From Pseudoalteromonas xiamenensis (GTDB taxonomy: Bacteria > Pseudomonadota > Gammaproteobacteria > Enterobacterales > Alteromonadaceae): a DNA stretch of 64,000 nt. Numbering within the stretch: position 1 is the first letter of the stretch; the number at the start of each line of letters is the position of its first letter. The DNA is taken from NCBI RefSeq assembly GCF_030994125.1, contig NZ_CP099917.1, positions 496,001 through 560,000 of the forward strand, read 5' to 3'. Both the position numbers and the translations under genes were made by a program. Below the pieces are notes generated by a model that searched no databases, was not told the DNA's origin, and worked only from the letters and a program-made list of their open reading frames with translations. Positions 36,944 through 45,452 of this stretch are shown here, one piece after another.

Positions 36944-37175
36944 TGTTTTAAGAGTTCCTTGGTCGTAATCATGCCCACGCCTCTGATGACGAGCATTCAA
37001 ATAAAAGTGGATATGATGAAAGATTTACTGCTTCCCTTGCAAAGTACTCATTCCTTCGAGGCTGCAGAGAATATAGGAACATCATTAACAATTTGTTAAA
37101 CTAATATGGCACTAATAATTTAGTTGAGGTGTTTTGAATGAGTGGGAAATGCAATTTAGAGTTTGTGGAATTGGC

Positions 37176-37376
37176 TTAACTTGACATTCTATCAAAGCGT
37201 TTGAGACGTCGATGCTCGCATCGCTCAAGAATTGCTTGCTTTTGTTCCGGGTTACTCTCGTGCCAGTTGAGTATTTCAGCCAGCGTTCTGTAGCAACCAA
37301 CACACACGTTACGTTCGTCAAGACAACAATGACGGATACAGGGGTTGTCAGGAGTTTGAGATATGGATTTGCTCAT
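37176..37376 (-). CDS. DUF1289 family protein (YdhL-like)
   Basis: Small 66-residue protein with PDNPCIRHCCLDERNVCVGCYRTLAEILNWHESNPEQKQAILERC, the typical DUF1289 pattern of four spaced cysteines (PCxxxCxxD...CxGCxRTxxEIxxW), probably binding a metal. Function is unknown. The frame could begin ten codons earlier at a TTG, but MSKSISQTPDNPC at the ATG gives the usual family length. No strong ribosome site is seen. It sits between the phosphatase and the tRNA array on the same strand. Confidence 0.8.
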   Translation of the reverse strand: MSKSISQTPDNPCIRHCCLDERNVCVGCYRTLAEILNWHESNPEQKQAILERCEHRRLKRFDRMSS

Positions 37377-37453
37377 TGCAGTAAACTGAAAATGTTCGCT
37401 AGACAAAGTGTAGTTTAAAATGAGGAAGAAAATAGCTTTGGGAGTAAGTAAAA

Positions 37454-37527
37454 TGGAGGCGGAACCCGGAGTCGAACCGAGGTAGACGGATTTGCAATCC
37501 GCTGCATGGCCACTCTGCCATTCCGCC
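37454..37527 (-). tRNA. tRNA-Cys (GCA)
   Basis: 74 bases including encoded CCA; acceptor GGCGGAA/TTCCGCC, TTCGACTCC T-arm and anticodon loop ATTGCAAA giving GCA. It differs by one base in the variable region from the other tRNA-Cys copy at 38050. Last gene of the array. Confidence 0.97.
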
Positions 37528-37539
37528 GTTCAATGAGAT

Positions 37540-37615
37540 TGGAGCGAGTAACGAGGTTCGAACTCGTGACCTCAACCTTGGCAAGGTTGCGCTCTACCAG
37601 CTGAGCTATACTCGC
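37540..37615 (-). tRNA. tRNA-Gly (GCC)
   Basis: 76 bases with encoded CCA; acceptor GCGAGTA/TACTCGC, anticodon loop CTTGCCAA, T-loop GTTCGAACC. Identical by eye to the two other tRNA-Gly copies in this array. Preceded by its own promoter-like sequence. Confidence 0.97.
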
Positions 37616-37628
37616 AATCCAGAGTACG

Positions 37629-37658
37629 ATTATATTAGTAGGTCTTACATAAATACAA
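37629..37658 (-). promoter_or_regulatory. Internal promoter for the last tRNA-Gly/tRNA-Cys pair
   Basis: Minus-strand TTGTAT (plus 37653-37658) and perfect TATAAT (plus 37629-37634) with an 18-base spacer, about 14 bp before tRNA-Gly. Confidence 0.65.
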
Positions 37659-37689
37659 TCGAAAAGAAACTTTTAGACTAAATCTAAAA
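37656..37689 (-). terminator. Terminator after the third-last tRNA (Leu)
   Basis: TTTTAGA/TCTAAAA arms (37671-37689) with a 5-base loop start directly at the CCA end of tRNA-Leu; on the minus strand they are followed by GTTTCTTTTC. The stem is A/T-rich, so it is weak. Confidence 0.5.
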
Positions 37690-37776
37690 TGGTGCCCGGG
37701 GCCGGACTTGAACCGGCACGCTGTTACCAGCGAGGGATTTTAAATCCCTTGTGTCTACCAATTTCACCACCCGGGC
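37690..37776 (-). tRNA. tRNA-Leu (UAA)
   Basis: 87 bases with encoded CCA and a long variable arm; acceptor GCCCGGG/CCCGGGC, anticodon loop ATTTAAAA giving TAA, T-loop GTTCAAGTC. Matches the known E. coli leuZ pattern and is identical to the second copy at 37929. Confidence 0.97.
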
Positions 37777-37794
37777 ATCGGGTGTGAAAGCAAT

Positions 37795-37870
37795 TGGAGC
37801 GAGTAACGAGGTTCGAACTCGTGACCTCAACCTTGGCAAGGTTGCGCTCTACCAGCTGAGCTATACTCGC
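37795..37870 (-). tRNA. tRNA-Gly (GCC)
   Basis: 76 bases with CCA; same sequence as the copies at 37540 and 38140. It lies between the two tRNA-Leu genes. Confidence 0.97.
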
Positions 37871-37928
37871 GTACCGATGGTTCGCGACTGGCGTTCCAAT
37901 TTAGCCTGAAAATTTAACTTTCGTTAAA

Positions 37929-38015
37929 TGGTGCCCGGGGCCGGACTTGAACCGGCACGCTGTTACCAGCGAGGGATTTTAAATCCCTTGTGTCTACCAA
38001 TTTCACCACCCGGGC
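37929..38015 (-). tRNA. tRNA-Leu (UAA)
   Basis: 87 bases with CCA; same sequence as the copy at 37690. With the next two upstream genes it forms the ancestral-looking Gly-Cys-Leu order downstream of pgsA. Confidence 0.97.
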
Positions 38016-38049
38016 ATCGGGCTGCTTTCGCATGTGAAGTGTTGAGAAA

Positions 38050-38123
38050 TGGAGGCGGAACCCGGAGTCGAACCGAGGTGGACGGATTTGCAATCCGCTG
38101 CATGGCCACTCTGCCATTCCGCC
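38050..38123 (-). tRNA. tRNA-Cys (GCA)
   Basis: 74 bases with CCA; anticodon GCA. It carries C where the 37454 copy has T in the variable region. Confidence 0.97.
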
Positions 38124-38139
38124 ACTTTATTCGAGAACT

Positions 38140-38215
38140 TGGAGCGAGTAACGAGGTTCGAACTCGTGACCTCAACCTTGGCAAGGTTGCGCTCTACCAG
38201 CTGAGCTATACTCGC
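38140..38215 (-). tRNA. tRNA-Gly (GCC)
   Basis: 76 bases with CCA; first gene of the array, equivalent in position to E. coli glyW downstream of pgsA. Confidence 0.97.
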
Positions 38216-38249
38216 ATTCTCGAGGGCGTCTGCCTCTCAACACGGACGC

Positions 38250-38277
38250 ATTCTACAGATTCTTTTGAACGCGTCAA
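38250..38277 (-). promoter_or_regulatory. Promoter of the tRNA array
   Basis: Minus-strand TTGACG (plus 38272-38277) and TAGAAT (plus 38250-38255) with a 16-base spacer, followed by a G/C-rich discriminator (GCGTCC), the usual mark of stringently controlled stable-RNA promoters. The first tRNA begins about 35 bases downstream of the -10. Confidence 0.75.
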
Positions 38278-38348
38278 CATAAAATATGAATGTTTTGAAC
38301 TGTTTGCTTAATTTTTATCTAGTTTGGTTTTTCTTTAATCGTTCGTTA

Positions 38349-38894
38349 TCAAGATTTAATCAATTCAGAACGAGCTGCTGCTAAATATTGGATCATCGAG
38401 CTAAGAGTTAGTACCGTTGCGATGGCTAAAAGTGCGTAACTTAAGTAGATCATCCAAGTATCAAATTGCCAAATCAAACCAATAATTGCCAACATTTGTG
38501 CGGCTGTTTTCCATTTGCCCATATTTGATACTGCAACATTGCCTCTTTTACCCTGCTCAGCCATCCACTCGCGCAGTGCAGAAATAACAATCTCACGACT
38601 AATAATTACCACAGCCGCAATCGTAATAAAGATATTTTGATAATAAGTAGCAAGAACAACTAAAGCAGCACTGACCATCACCTTGTCTGCAACAGGATCG
38701 AGAAAAGCACCAAATGGAGTCGACTGTTCGAGTTTGCGTGCTAGATAACCATCAAGTATGTCTGTTACGGACGCAAGCCAAAACGTAAATGCAGCGGCAA
38801 AGAATGCCCATGAATACGGCAAATAAAATGCAACGACAAATACAGGGATTAGGAAAAGACGAAAGGTCGTCAATATATTAGGAATATTCCACAT
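38349..38894 (-). CDS. pgsA: CDP-diacylglycerol--glycerol-3-phosphate 3-phosphatidyltransferase
   Basis: Inner-membrane enzyme making phosphatidylglycerol phosphate from CDP-diacylglycerol. Seen: 181 residues from the chosen start (E. coli 182), N-terminal MWNIPNILTTFRLFLIPVFVVAFYLP, the CDP-alcohol phosphotransferase motif SVTDILDGYLARKLEQSTPFGAFLDPVADK (D-x2-DG-x2-AR-x8-G-x3-D-x3-D) at about 57-86, and four further membrane segments. The frame extends upstream by 19 codons to an ATG that overlaps the uvrC end by 14 bases; the shorter start fits the family length, but neither has a strong ribosome site. Order uvrY-uvrC-pgsA-tRNA(Gly-Cys-Leu) matches E. coli. Confidence 0.93.
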   Translation of the reverse strand: MWNIPNILTTFRLFLIPVFVVAFYLPYSWAFFAAAFTFWLASVTDILDGYLARKLEQSTPFGAFLDPVADKVMVSAALVVLATYYQNIFITIAAVVIISREIVISALREWMAEQGKRGNVAVSNMGKWKTAAQMLAIIGLIWQFDTWMIYLSYALLAIATVLTLSSMIQYLAAARSELIKS

Positions 38895-38937
38895 AGCGCT
38901 GAGTATAACTTCTTTTTCTTTATGTTCGCATGAAAGC

Positions 38938-40761
38938 TTAAGCTTTGTCATGCAAATGGTTAAATATCTTTTCAGCCATTTCAGGACTGATCCCCGGTAC
39001 TTGTTTTAGCTGCTGCACGTTCGCAGCCATTACTCCCTGCATACCCCCTAAAAACTTCAATAACGCTTGACGGCGCTTCTGTCCAACACCAGCAATTTCC
39101 TCAAGCAAAGATTGAGTACGTTGCTTTTGGCGTTTATTTCTATGTCCAGCTATCGCAAATCGGTGAGATTCATCTCGTATATGTTGAATTAAATGTAGTG
39201 CGGGTGAATCACTTTCTAGGTTGACTGTTTTGCGCCCGCCATCTATCAACAGCGTTTCTAAACCAGGCTTTCGACTTGTCCCTTTCGCAACTCCAACGAG
39301 CAATGGCATTTTATCCTGTGTCCAAGACTCAAAAAACTCTTCAGCACGTCCCAATTGTCCTTTTCCCCCGTCGATAAAAATCACATCAGGGATTTTTTCC
39401 GTTTCCGCTACTTTGCCGTAACGCTTTTTAAGAGCAAAACTCATTGCGGCATAATCATCACCCGGTGTAATTCCTTCCACATTGTAACGACGATACTCTT
39501 TATTGTTTGGCCCATTTCCATCGAAAACGACGCAAGACGCAATGGTGTTTTCACCCATTGTGTGGCTGATATCAAAACACTCCATCCGCTCAATTTCAGA
39601 GAGCTCTAATGCCTCTTTTAAAAGTGCGTAACGAACACTAATTGCTTCTTGAGCACTCTGCTTAACCGTAAGCGCATTGTGTGCATTTTTATTTGCGAGA
39701 TTCAGGTATTGTAAGCGTTCACCTCGAACATTCGCACGAATTGTGACTTTTCGCTTAGCTACCTCGCTAAGTGCGTCAATTAGAGCTTGCTGTTCTTCAA
39801 TCTCAAAAGGTAAAACAATGTCAGACGCGATACGGCCATTGCCTTGAGTGGAGAGATAGTATTGACCAATAAAACTTTCAACGATTTCATTAGCTGAGGC
39901 ATCTTTTGGCACTTTTGGAAAATACGTTCTAGTACCGAGTATTTTGTGGTCACGAATCGCTAAAACATGAATCGCACACAACCCATGCAATTGCCCAAAT
40001 CCGATGACGTCCATTTCAGGAAAATTGCCACTTACGGACTGTTGCTCTTGCATTTGACGAAGCAGCGCGATTTGATCTCGGAATTTTGCTGCCTCTTCAA
40101 ACTGTAAGGACAAACTCGCCTTTTCCATTTTACTAATAAGTGAAGCAATTACATCTTGTGAGCGTCCACTCAAAAATTGCTTTACCATCGTAACTTGGTC
40201 TTGATATTCCTCATCGCTCACAATACCTACACATGGTGCGCTACAACGTTTTAATTGATGTTGTAAACAAGGACGACTCCGAGCGCGATAATATGCATCT
40301 TCGCATTGCCTTACAGGAAAAATTTTCTGCATAAGACGAAGACTATCTGACACAGCAGCACTACTCGGGTACGGGCCAAAGTAGTCACCCTTAGCTTTTC
40401 TACTGCCGCGATGAAACGCCAGACGAGGATGCTTATGCGCACTTAGAAAAATGTAGGGATAACTTTTGTCGTCACGAAGAAGAATGTTGTATCGAGGTTG
40501 ATATTTCTTTATCAAGTTACTTTCAAGAATTAACGCTTCTGTTTCGGTATTTGTCAGTGTGACGTCAATATGTTGAATATTACTGACTAAAACACGGGTT
40601 TTACTGTCAGTAATATTACTTCGAAAGTAGCTGCTAACCCGCTTTTTGAGGTTTTTAGCTTTGCCGACATAGATCACCTGACTCTCACCGTCATACATAC
40701 GATAAACGCCAGGCTCTGTGGAAAGTGTTTTTAGGAAAAGTTTGTGATCAAAAACTGCCAT
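38938..40761 (-). CDS. uvrC: Excinuclease ABC subunit C
   Basis: Makes both incisions in nucleotide excision repair with UvrA/UvrB. Seen: 607 residues (E. coli 610); GIY-YIG nuclease at 12-95 (PGVYRMYDGESQVIYVGKAKNLKKRVSSYF), a Cys cluster (CEDAYYRARSRPCLQHQLKRCSAPCVG), the UVR domain (IASLISKMEKASLSLQFEEAAKFRDQI) at about 200-235, the RNase H-like C-nuclease (ECFDISHTMGE, DVIFIDGGKGQL) and C-terminal helix-hairpin-helix repeats (IAGVGQKRRQALLKFLGG...VPGISPEMAEKI). Starts 9 bases after the uvrY stop, so they are cotranscribed. Confidence 0.97.
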   Translation of the reverse strand: MAVFDHKLFLKTLSTEPGVYRMYDGESQVIYVGKAKNLKKRVSSYFRSNITDSKTRVLVSNIQHIDVTLTNTETEALILESNLIKKYQPRYNILLRDDKSYPYIFLSAHKHPRLAFHRGSRKAKGDYFGPYPSSAAVSDSLRLMQKIFPVRQCEDAYYRARSRPCLQHQLKRCSAPCVGIVSDEEYQDQVTMVKQFLSGRSQDVIASLISKMEKASLSLQFEEAAKFRDQIALLRQMQEQQSVSGNFPEMDVIGFGQLHGLCAIHVLAIRDHKILGTRTYFPKVPKDASANEIVESFIGQYYLSTQGNGRIASDIVLPFEIEEQQALIDALSEVAKRKVTIRANVRGERLQYLNLANKNAHNALTVKQSAQEAISVRYALLKEALELSEIERMECFDISHTMGENTIASCVVFDGNGPNNKEYRRYNVEGITPGDDYAAMSFALKKRYGKVAETEKIPDVIFIDGGKGQLGRAEEFFESWTQDKMPLLVGVAKGTSRKPGLETLLIDGGRKTVNLESDSPALHLIQHIRDESHRFAIAGHRNKRQKQRTQSLLEEIAGVGQKRRQALLKFLGGMQGVMAANVQQLKQVPGISPEMAEKIFNHLHDKA

Positions 40762-40770
40762 GAAAAGAAT

Positions 40771-41421
40771 TTAGTGAGAGCTGTCGATATCGATCATTTT
40801 GTGCCGAATTGCTAAGTGCGTAAGTTCAACATCACCACTGACATTTAATTTTTCAAACATTCTGTAACGATAGCTATTAACTGTTTTTGAACTCAGGTTT
40901 AGCCTGTCTGCAATATCTTGAGCCTTCTCGCCTTTCGTGATCATCAACATAATTTGTAGTTCGCGCTCAGATAAACTCTGAAACGGATTCTCATCATTAC
41001 GTCCACTAAACTGAGCAAGTGCAATTTGCTGTGCAATATCCGGTGCAATATAACGTTGGCCTGAATTAACCGCGCGAATGGCGTTTATCATCTCATCTGG
41101 CCCCGTACCTTTGGTTAGGTAACCGTGCGCGCCAATTTGCATAACTTTACTTGGGAATGGGTCTTCGCAATGAACGGTGAGCACAATCACTTTGACATCA
41201 GGGCAATAACGACAAATTTTCTTTGTTGCTTCTAAACCACCGATCCCCGGCATATTCATATCCATGAGCACGACATTAGGATTGTGCTGACGACAAAATT
41301 GCACGGCTTCTTCACCCGTTTTTGCTTCTCCTACAACTTTGAATCCACGCACATCGTCTAGGATCCTTTTTATCCCTGTTCTAACCAACTCGTGGTCGTC
41401 AACTAAGAGCACATTAATCAA
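40771..41421 (-). CDS. uvrY: UvrY/GacA/VarA-type response regulator
   Basis: LuxR/FixJ-type regulator of the BarA-UvrY (GacS-GacA) system, which normally drives Csr small RNAs and thus carbon storage, motility and secreted enzymes. Seen: 216 residues (E. coli UvrY 218); receiver with acidic pair DD near residues 8-9, phospho-Asp in VVLMDMNMPGIGG (about Asp54) and Lys in YLTKGTGPDE; C-terminal LuxR helix-turn-helix (LSERELQIMLMITKGEKAQDIADRLNLSSKTVNSYRYRMFEKL). The linkage to uvrC is the conserved gammaproteobacterial arrangement. Confidence 0.95.
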   Translation of the reverse strand: MINVLLVDDHELVRTGIKRILDDVRGFKVVGEAKTGEEAVQFCRQHNPNVVLMDMNMPGIGGLEATKKICRYCPDVKVIVLTVHCEDPFPSKVMQIGAHGYLTKGTGPDEMINAIRAVNSGQRYIAPDIAQQIALAQFSGRNDENPFQSLSERELQIMLMITKGEKAQDIADRLNLSSKTVNSYRYRMFEKLNVSGDVELTHLAIRHKMIDIDSSH

Positions 41422-41554
41422 AGGGAAGCCCTCTTACTAGGTAGTCGCAATTGTAATTATTCTTGTTGGAGAGTATCACAGAAATTTCAAAACGATAACT
41501 GTTAACGGTCACCTTCGCCGTAAAATTTATTAATTGAACCCATGTCATTAATAA

Positions 41555-41593
41555 ATAAAAAGAAAAAGCGCAAGAATTGAACTCCCTGCGCTT
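41555..41593 (-). terminator. Rho-independent terminator of the DAACS symporter gene
   Basis: On the minus strand AAGCGCA/TGCGCTT arms with a 14-base loop, followed by TTTCTTTTTATTT. It lies 41 bp past the symporter stop. Confidence 0.75.
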
Positions 41594-41633
41594 AAAATTT
41601 TAACAGTTTTTACTCAAATTAACGTTTTGCTTA

Positions 41634-42788
41634 TCAAGCCGTTTGCGTTTGACGTGAGAACTTATCAACCCACAGCGCGATAACGCCGTCACCTGTCACA
41701 TTACACGCTGTTCCGAAACTATCTTGAGCGAGATACAGAGCAATCATCAGTGCAAGTGCACTTTCGCCAAACCCCAACATCGTGCTGAGTAAACCTAGCG
41801 CAGACATTACTGCACCACCTGGTGCGCCTGGAGCCGCAATCATCACAACGCCGAGCATGAAAATAAATGGAAGCATAGTGCCAAGCGTTGGCTGGGCCAA
41901 GTCTGGAGAGAGGAACATAACCGCCATCGCACACGTAACGATGGTAATTGTCGAACCGGATAAATGAATTGTAGCGCACAGAGGTACTGTGAAGTTCGCG
42001 ACTTCTTCTTGCACTTGATTGGACTTACTTGCACGCAGCGAAACAGGAATAGTAGCCGCACTAGACATAGTTCCAAGAGCGGTCACATAGGCAGGCATCA
42101 TGTTCTTAATTAACTCTAGTGGACTGCGTTTAAGCATTAGACCGGTGGTTACATACAAGAAGGTTAACCATAACCAATGCATAACGACCGCAGCGACCAG
42201 CACGATACCAAAGGTACTCAACGTGCTCACAACCGTTCCTGCTACCGTCATATCGGCGAAAACACCCGCAATATAAACTGGTAATAGTGGAATAATCACT
42301 TTTGCTAACAATCCATCTATGACCTCTCGGCCTTCATCAACAACTGATTTTAGGCTGGTAAGGTTTTGATAACTGATCCCGATACCAAAAATAAAGGCAC
42401 TCGCTAACGCTGTCATAACACCCATAAGTGGTGGAATTTCAAGGTCAATATAACCCTTTAGCTCCGACGCTTCTGATGCATGAAAACTGGTTGATACATC
42501 AAACATTGGGATTACGGCAGAAATGAGTAAGAAAGCCAATGTACCCGCAACAATGGTGGATCCATAAGCAAACCCAACCGTTTTACCAAGTAGATGGCCA
42601 GATCCCTGCGGTAACCCCGCGATACCAGATGCGATGAAAAACAGAATGATCAACGGAATTGTAAAACTAATTAATTGACCAACAAGTACTTTTGCTGTGA
42701 TCAACAGTTCCACAGCTGGTAGCGGTAAATAAAGTCCCACTAAAATGCCGCCAAAAATACCGGCAAGCAGTTTTAAAACTAGATTCAT
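41634..42788 (-). CDS. Dicarboxylate/amino acid:cation symporter (DAACS family)
   Basis: Inner-membrane Na+ or H+ coupled symporter of 384 residues with about eight helices and two re-entrant loops. Seen: LISFTIPLIILFFIASGIAGLP early; the serine-rich hairpin ALGTMSSAATIPVSLRAS (about 238-255) and NFTVPLCATIHLSGSTITIV (about 265-285), followed by LGVVMIAAPGAPGGAVMSALGLL and DSFGTACNVTGDG at the C-terminus with the substrate Asp/Asn site. This matches the GltP/DctA/SstT superfamily; substrate (glutamate, C4-dicarboxylate, serine) is not decided. The ATG at 42788 is preferred over an upstream TTG. Confidence 0.9.
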   Translation of the reverse strand: MNLVLKLLAGIFGGILVGLYLPLPAVELLITAKVLVGQLISFTIPLIILFFIASGIAGLPQGSGHLLGKTVGFAYGSTIVAGTLAFLLISAVIPMFDVSTSFHASEASELKGYIDLEIPPLMGVMTALASAFIFGIGISYQNLTSLKSVVDEGREVIDGLLAKVIIPLLPVYIAGVFADMTVAGTVVSTLSTFGIVLVAAVVMHWLWLTFLYVTTGLMLKRSPLELIKNMMPAYVTALGTMSSAATIPVSLRASKSNQVQEEVANFTVPLCATIHLSGSTITIVTCAMAVMFLSPDLAQPTLGTMLPFIFMLGVVMIAAPGAPGGAVMSALGLLSTMLGFGESALALMIALYLAQDSFGTACNVTGDGVIALWVDKFSRQTQTA

Positions 42789-42996
42789 TATAATTCTCAA
42801 ACGTTGAACGAAGCCGACTTTTTATCACGTTTTACGTTCGATTGCTCGTGTTTGCGCTTTATCGTTCTAACACGGTTGTAACGTCACATTCGCACTGTAG
42901 ATTTAATCGCCTAAATTTGTTTATTTAACGAGGTTAATTTGTGCATTTATGTGAATACCGTTAACCTATCGCCATAATAACTAAGTTACTAAAAAA

Positions 42997-45315
42997 ATGT
43001 ATAAATCTCTCTATTACGCCCTATTGATGTCTCTGCCGACTGGCGTTTTTGCGAATCAAAATATGCCATACATAAATGCAAAAGCTAAGATTGATGGCAA
43101 GCTTGATGAAGCGCATTGGCAAAACGCGAAAAAAATATCCATCAATAACATATCTTGGCCCCATGATAATTTAGCAAGTCCAGTAGACACCACCGCCTAC
43201 GTATATGAGGATGGTGAGTCACTATTTATTGGATTTGAAGCAAAAGACCCATCGCCTGAGCACATTCGAGCCTTCTATCGAGATCGTGACCAAGCGTGGA
43301 ACGACGACCTCGTTGGTCTAAAAATCGATACCTATAATAGCGGACGCATCGCATACCAATTTTTCGTTAACCCATTTGGAGTACAAATGGACTCCATCGA
43401 AAACGAGTTAAGTAAAACGGAAAGCAGCGCTTGGAATGGAATTTGGGATAGCGTTGGGGTAATCCATGCTGACGGGTATACCGTCGAAATCGAGATCCCG
43501 TTTCGCGTGCTCAACTTCGATGACAATGCTGACATAAAAACGATGGCCATGGAGTTTGTTCGCTTCTATCCAAGAAACGAGCGTTTGCGTTTATCCAGTA
43601 TGACATTAGATCACGCGAACACCTGCTGGATTTGTCAAATGCCCGCGTATGACGGTTTCGAAAAAGCAAAACAAGGCAACAATATCGCCGTTATTCCGAG
43701 TTTTGTGGCAGGGAAAACGGAAACTAGGGATATCGATGATGGCATCGCAGAACCTTGGGAAAGCGATGAATTTTATGAACCAAGTGTCGATTTAAAGTGG
43801 GCAATTACGCCAGACGTTACATTAAATGCGACTTTAAATCCTGACTTTTCCCAAGTAGAAGCGGACAGTGGCCAGCTTAACGTTAATAATAGCTTTAGCT
43901 TGTTTTATCCCGAGCAACGTAGCTTTTTCTTGGAAAACAATGATTATTTTTCGTCTTTCCAAAATCTCATTCACACTCGCAACATTGCCACACCGGATTA
44001 CGGAATGAAAGTCACTGGTAGTAAACAAGGACATACCTTCGCCGCGTTTGTCGCTAATGACAGTTATTTAAATGTGCTTATACCCGGTAACTTAGGGTCT
44101 AGTGTGGTAAGCTTATCGCAGAAAAGCGACAACGCAGCTCTGCGATACCGCTATGACTTCAACTCAAAACTATCTGTAGGTTCAACATCTACCCTGCGCC
44201 AAAGTGATGATTATGAAAATAAGTTAGTGAGTATCGACAGTAAATTTCAACCAACTGAAAATGACACGTTCAAAGCTCAGTTCATGCATTCTCAAACTCA
44301 ATACAGCGATGACTTTATCGATGAGTTGTGTGACGGAGACACCTGTACGCCACCACAAGATACCTGTGTGCGTTTTGAGGACTGTGATTACAACGAAAGC
44401 GTGCTTCGAGTAATCGATAAATCGATCAGCGGTTCAGCCTATTTACTTTCCTATGACCACTTTACGAAATATTGGAGTGTGTTCTCGAGCTATAATGTAC
44501 GTCAAAAAGGCTACCGAGCCGACTTAGGTTTTGTTGACCAAATCGACTTTAACAAGTTTCTTGTCGGTGGTGAAATGCGCTGGTATGGCGATGAACAATC
44601 GTGGTGGAACAGAGCGCGATGGTATACCGATTGGGACATCACGCATAATGACGACGGCGAACTATTAGAGAAAGAAATTCAAACGGAATTTGTTGTCGAA
44701 GGCCCTATGCAAAGCCAAATTTCCGTGGGTATTGAACAGCGTAATCGTACCGGTCTTAGGAATAATGCAGCGAGTTTAGTCATCGATGGAAATACCCAGT
44801 TATTTTCGGAAAATACGCTATGGACATATTTAGAATTTAAGCCTCTCGCTGGTGTATTTGCGAGCATCAACATGCGTACCGGTAATCGAGTTGACCTTGC
44901 TAATAATCGGGTCGGTGATTATTTTTATGCGCGTCCTAACATTAACCTGAATATTGGCCAGCATTTCGAATTTAAACTTCAGCACATCTATGAAAAACTC
45001 AATGCCGACGGAAACGAAGTGTATACGGCGAATCTCAGCGATGTCCGCTTTACCTATCAGTTTGACGTCTACAGCTATCTGCGACTTGCTATAATCTATA
45101 CAGACATTCAACGTAATCAGGCGAACTATATTGAAAGTGTTGATGCAACCTACAAAGCCTTCACAACTCAACTTCTCTATAGTTATAAATTAAACCCACA
45201 AACCGTATTCTTTGCAGGCTTTGGTGACAGTGGATTTGAAGATGACGACCTAGGAAAAATAACTAAAGATACGCGCTCAGTGTTTGCAAAATTTAGTTAT
45301 GCGTGGTTGTTATAA
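42997..45315 (+). CDS. CBM9-like/DUF5916 outer-membrane protein
   Basis: Exported 772-residue protein. Seen: signal peptide to about residue 19 (PTGVFA/NQN); an N-terminal CBM9-like sugar-binding fold (AKIDGKLDEAHWQNAKKI...AYVYEDGESLFIGFEAKDP...GYTVEIEIPFRVLNF, residues 25-200); from about 220 a DUF5916 barrel region with long alternating strands (LNATLNPDFSQVEADSGQLNVN, LFYPEQRSFFLENNDYF), ending WLL. A cysteine-rich insertion with four Cys at about 445-464 probably forms disulfides in a surface loop. Role unknown; family members occur with polysaccharide or peptide uptake systems. No strong ribosome site precedes the ATG. A terminator follows. Confidence 0.85.
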   Translation: MYKSLYYALLMSLPTGVFANQNMPYINAKAKIDGKLDEAHWQNAKKISINNISWPHDNLASPVDTTAYVYEDGESLFIGFEAKDPSPEHIRAFYRDRDQAWNDDLVGLKIDTYNSGRIAYQFFVNPFGVQMDSIENELSKTESSAWNGIWDSVGVIHADGYTVEIEIPFRVLNFDDNADIKTMAMEFVRFYPRNERLRLSSMTLDHANTCWICQMPAYDGFEKAKQGNNIAVIPSFVAGKTETRDIDDGIAEPWESDEFYEPSVDLKWAITPDVTLNATLNPDFSQVEADSGQLNVNNSFSLFYPEQRSFFLENNDYFSSFQNLIHTRNIATPDYGMKVTGSKQGHTFAAFVANDSYLNVLIPGNLGSSVVSLSQKSDNAALRYRYDFNSKLSVGSTSTLRQSDDYENKLVSIDSKFQPTENDTFKAQFMHSQTQYSDDFIDELCDGDTCTPPQDTCVRFEDCDYNESVLRVIDKSISGSAYLLSYDHFTKYWSVFSSYNVRQKGYRADLGFVDQIDFNKFLVGGEMRWYGDEQSWWNRARWYTDWDITHNDDGELLEKEIQTEFVVEGPMQSQISVGIEQRNRTGLRNNAASLVIDGNTQLFSENTLWTYLEFKPLAGVFASINMRTGNRVDLANNRVGDYFYARPNINLNIGQHFEFKLQHIYEKLNADGNEVYTANLSDVRFTYQFDVYSYLRLAIIYTDIQRNQANYIESVDATYKAFTTQLLYSYKLNPQTVFFAGFGDSGFEDDDLGKITKDTRSVFAKFSYAWLL

Positions 45316-45342
45316 TGCATAACTAGTCGATTTTTTATGCCT

Positions 45343-45396
45343 AATGGCTATAAGCCTATTTGATATAACTTATAGCCATTACTTCCTTCTTTTTTT
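45343..45396 (+). terminator. Long inverted repeat/terminator after the DUF5916 gene
   Basis: Perfect 12-bp arms AATGGCTATAAG/CTTATAGCCATT with a 14-base loop, followed after 8 bases by a pyrimidine tract ending in TTTTTTT. The U-tract is a little far from the stem for classic termination. Confidence 0.55.
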
Positions 45397-45452
45397 CATA
45401 TCCAAGCTAAAGTGTCATCGTAACAACGTTTTTAACGCATGAAGGGACCAAG

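Noticed and set aside
37454..38215. Regularly repeated near-identical blocks that might suggest a CRISPR array or mobile repeats
   Set aside because: Each repeat folds as a complete tRNA with encoded CCA; sizes are 74, 76 and 87 bases and there is no short repeat/spacer pattern.
37914..38311. Open frames of 60-127 residues across the tRNA cluster
   Set aside because: They are chance translations of tRNA sequence, repeated between copies, with no ribosome site or family match.
37377..38348. Integrative element at the tRNA cluster
   Set aside because: No integrase, no truncated tRNA 3' copy and no foreign-looking gene block was seen on either flank.
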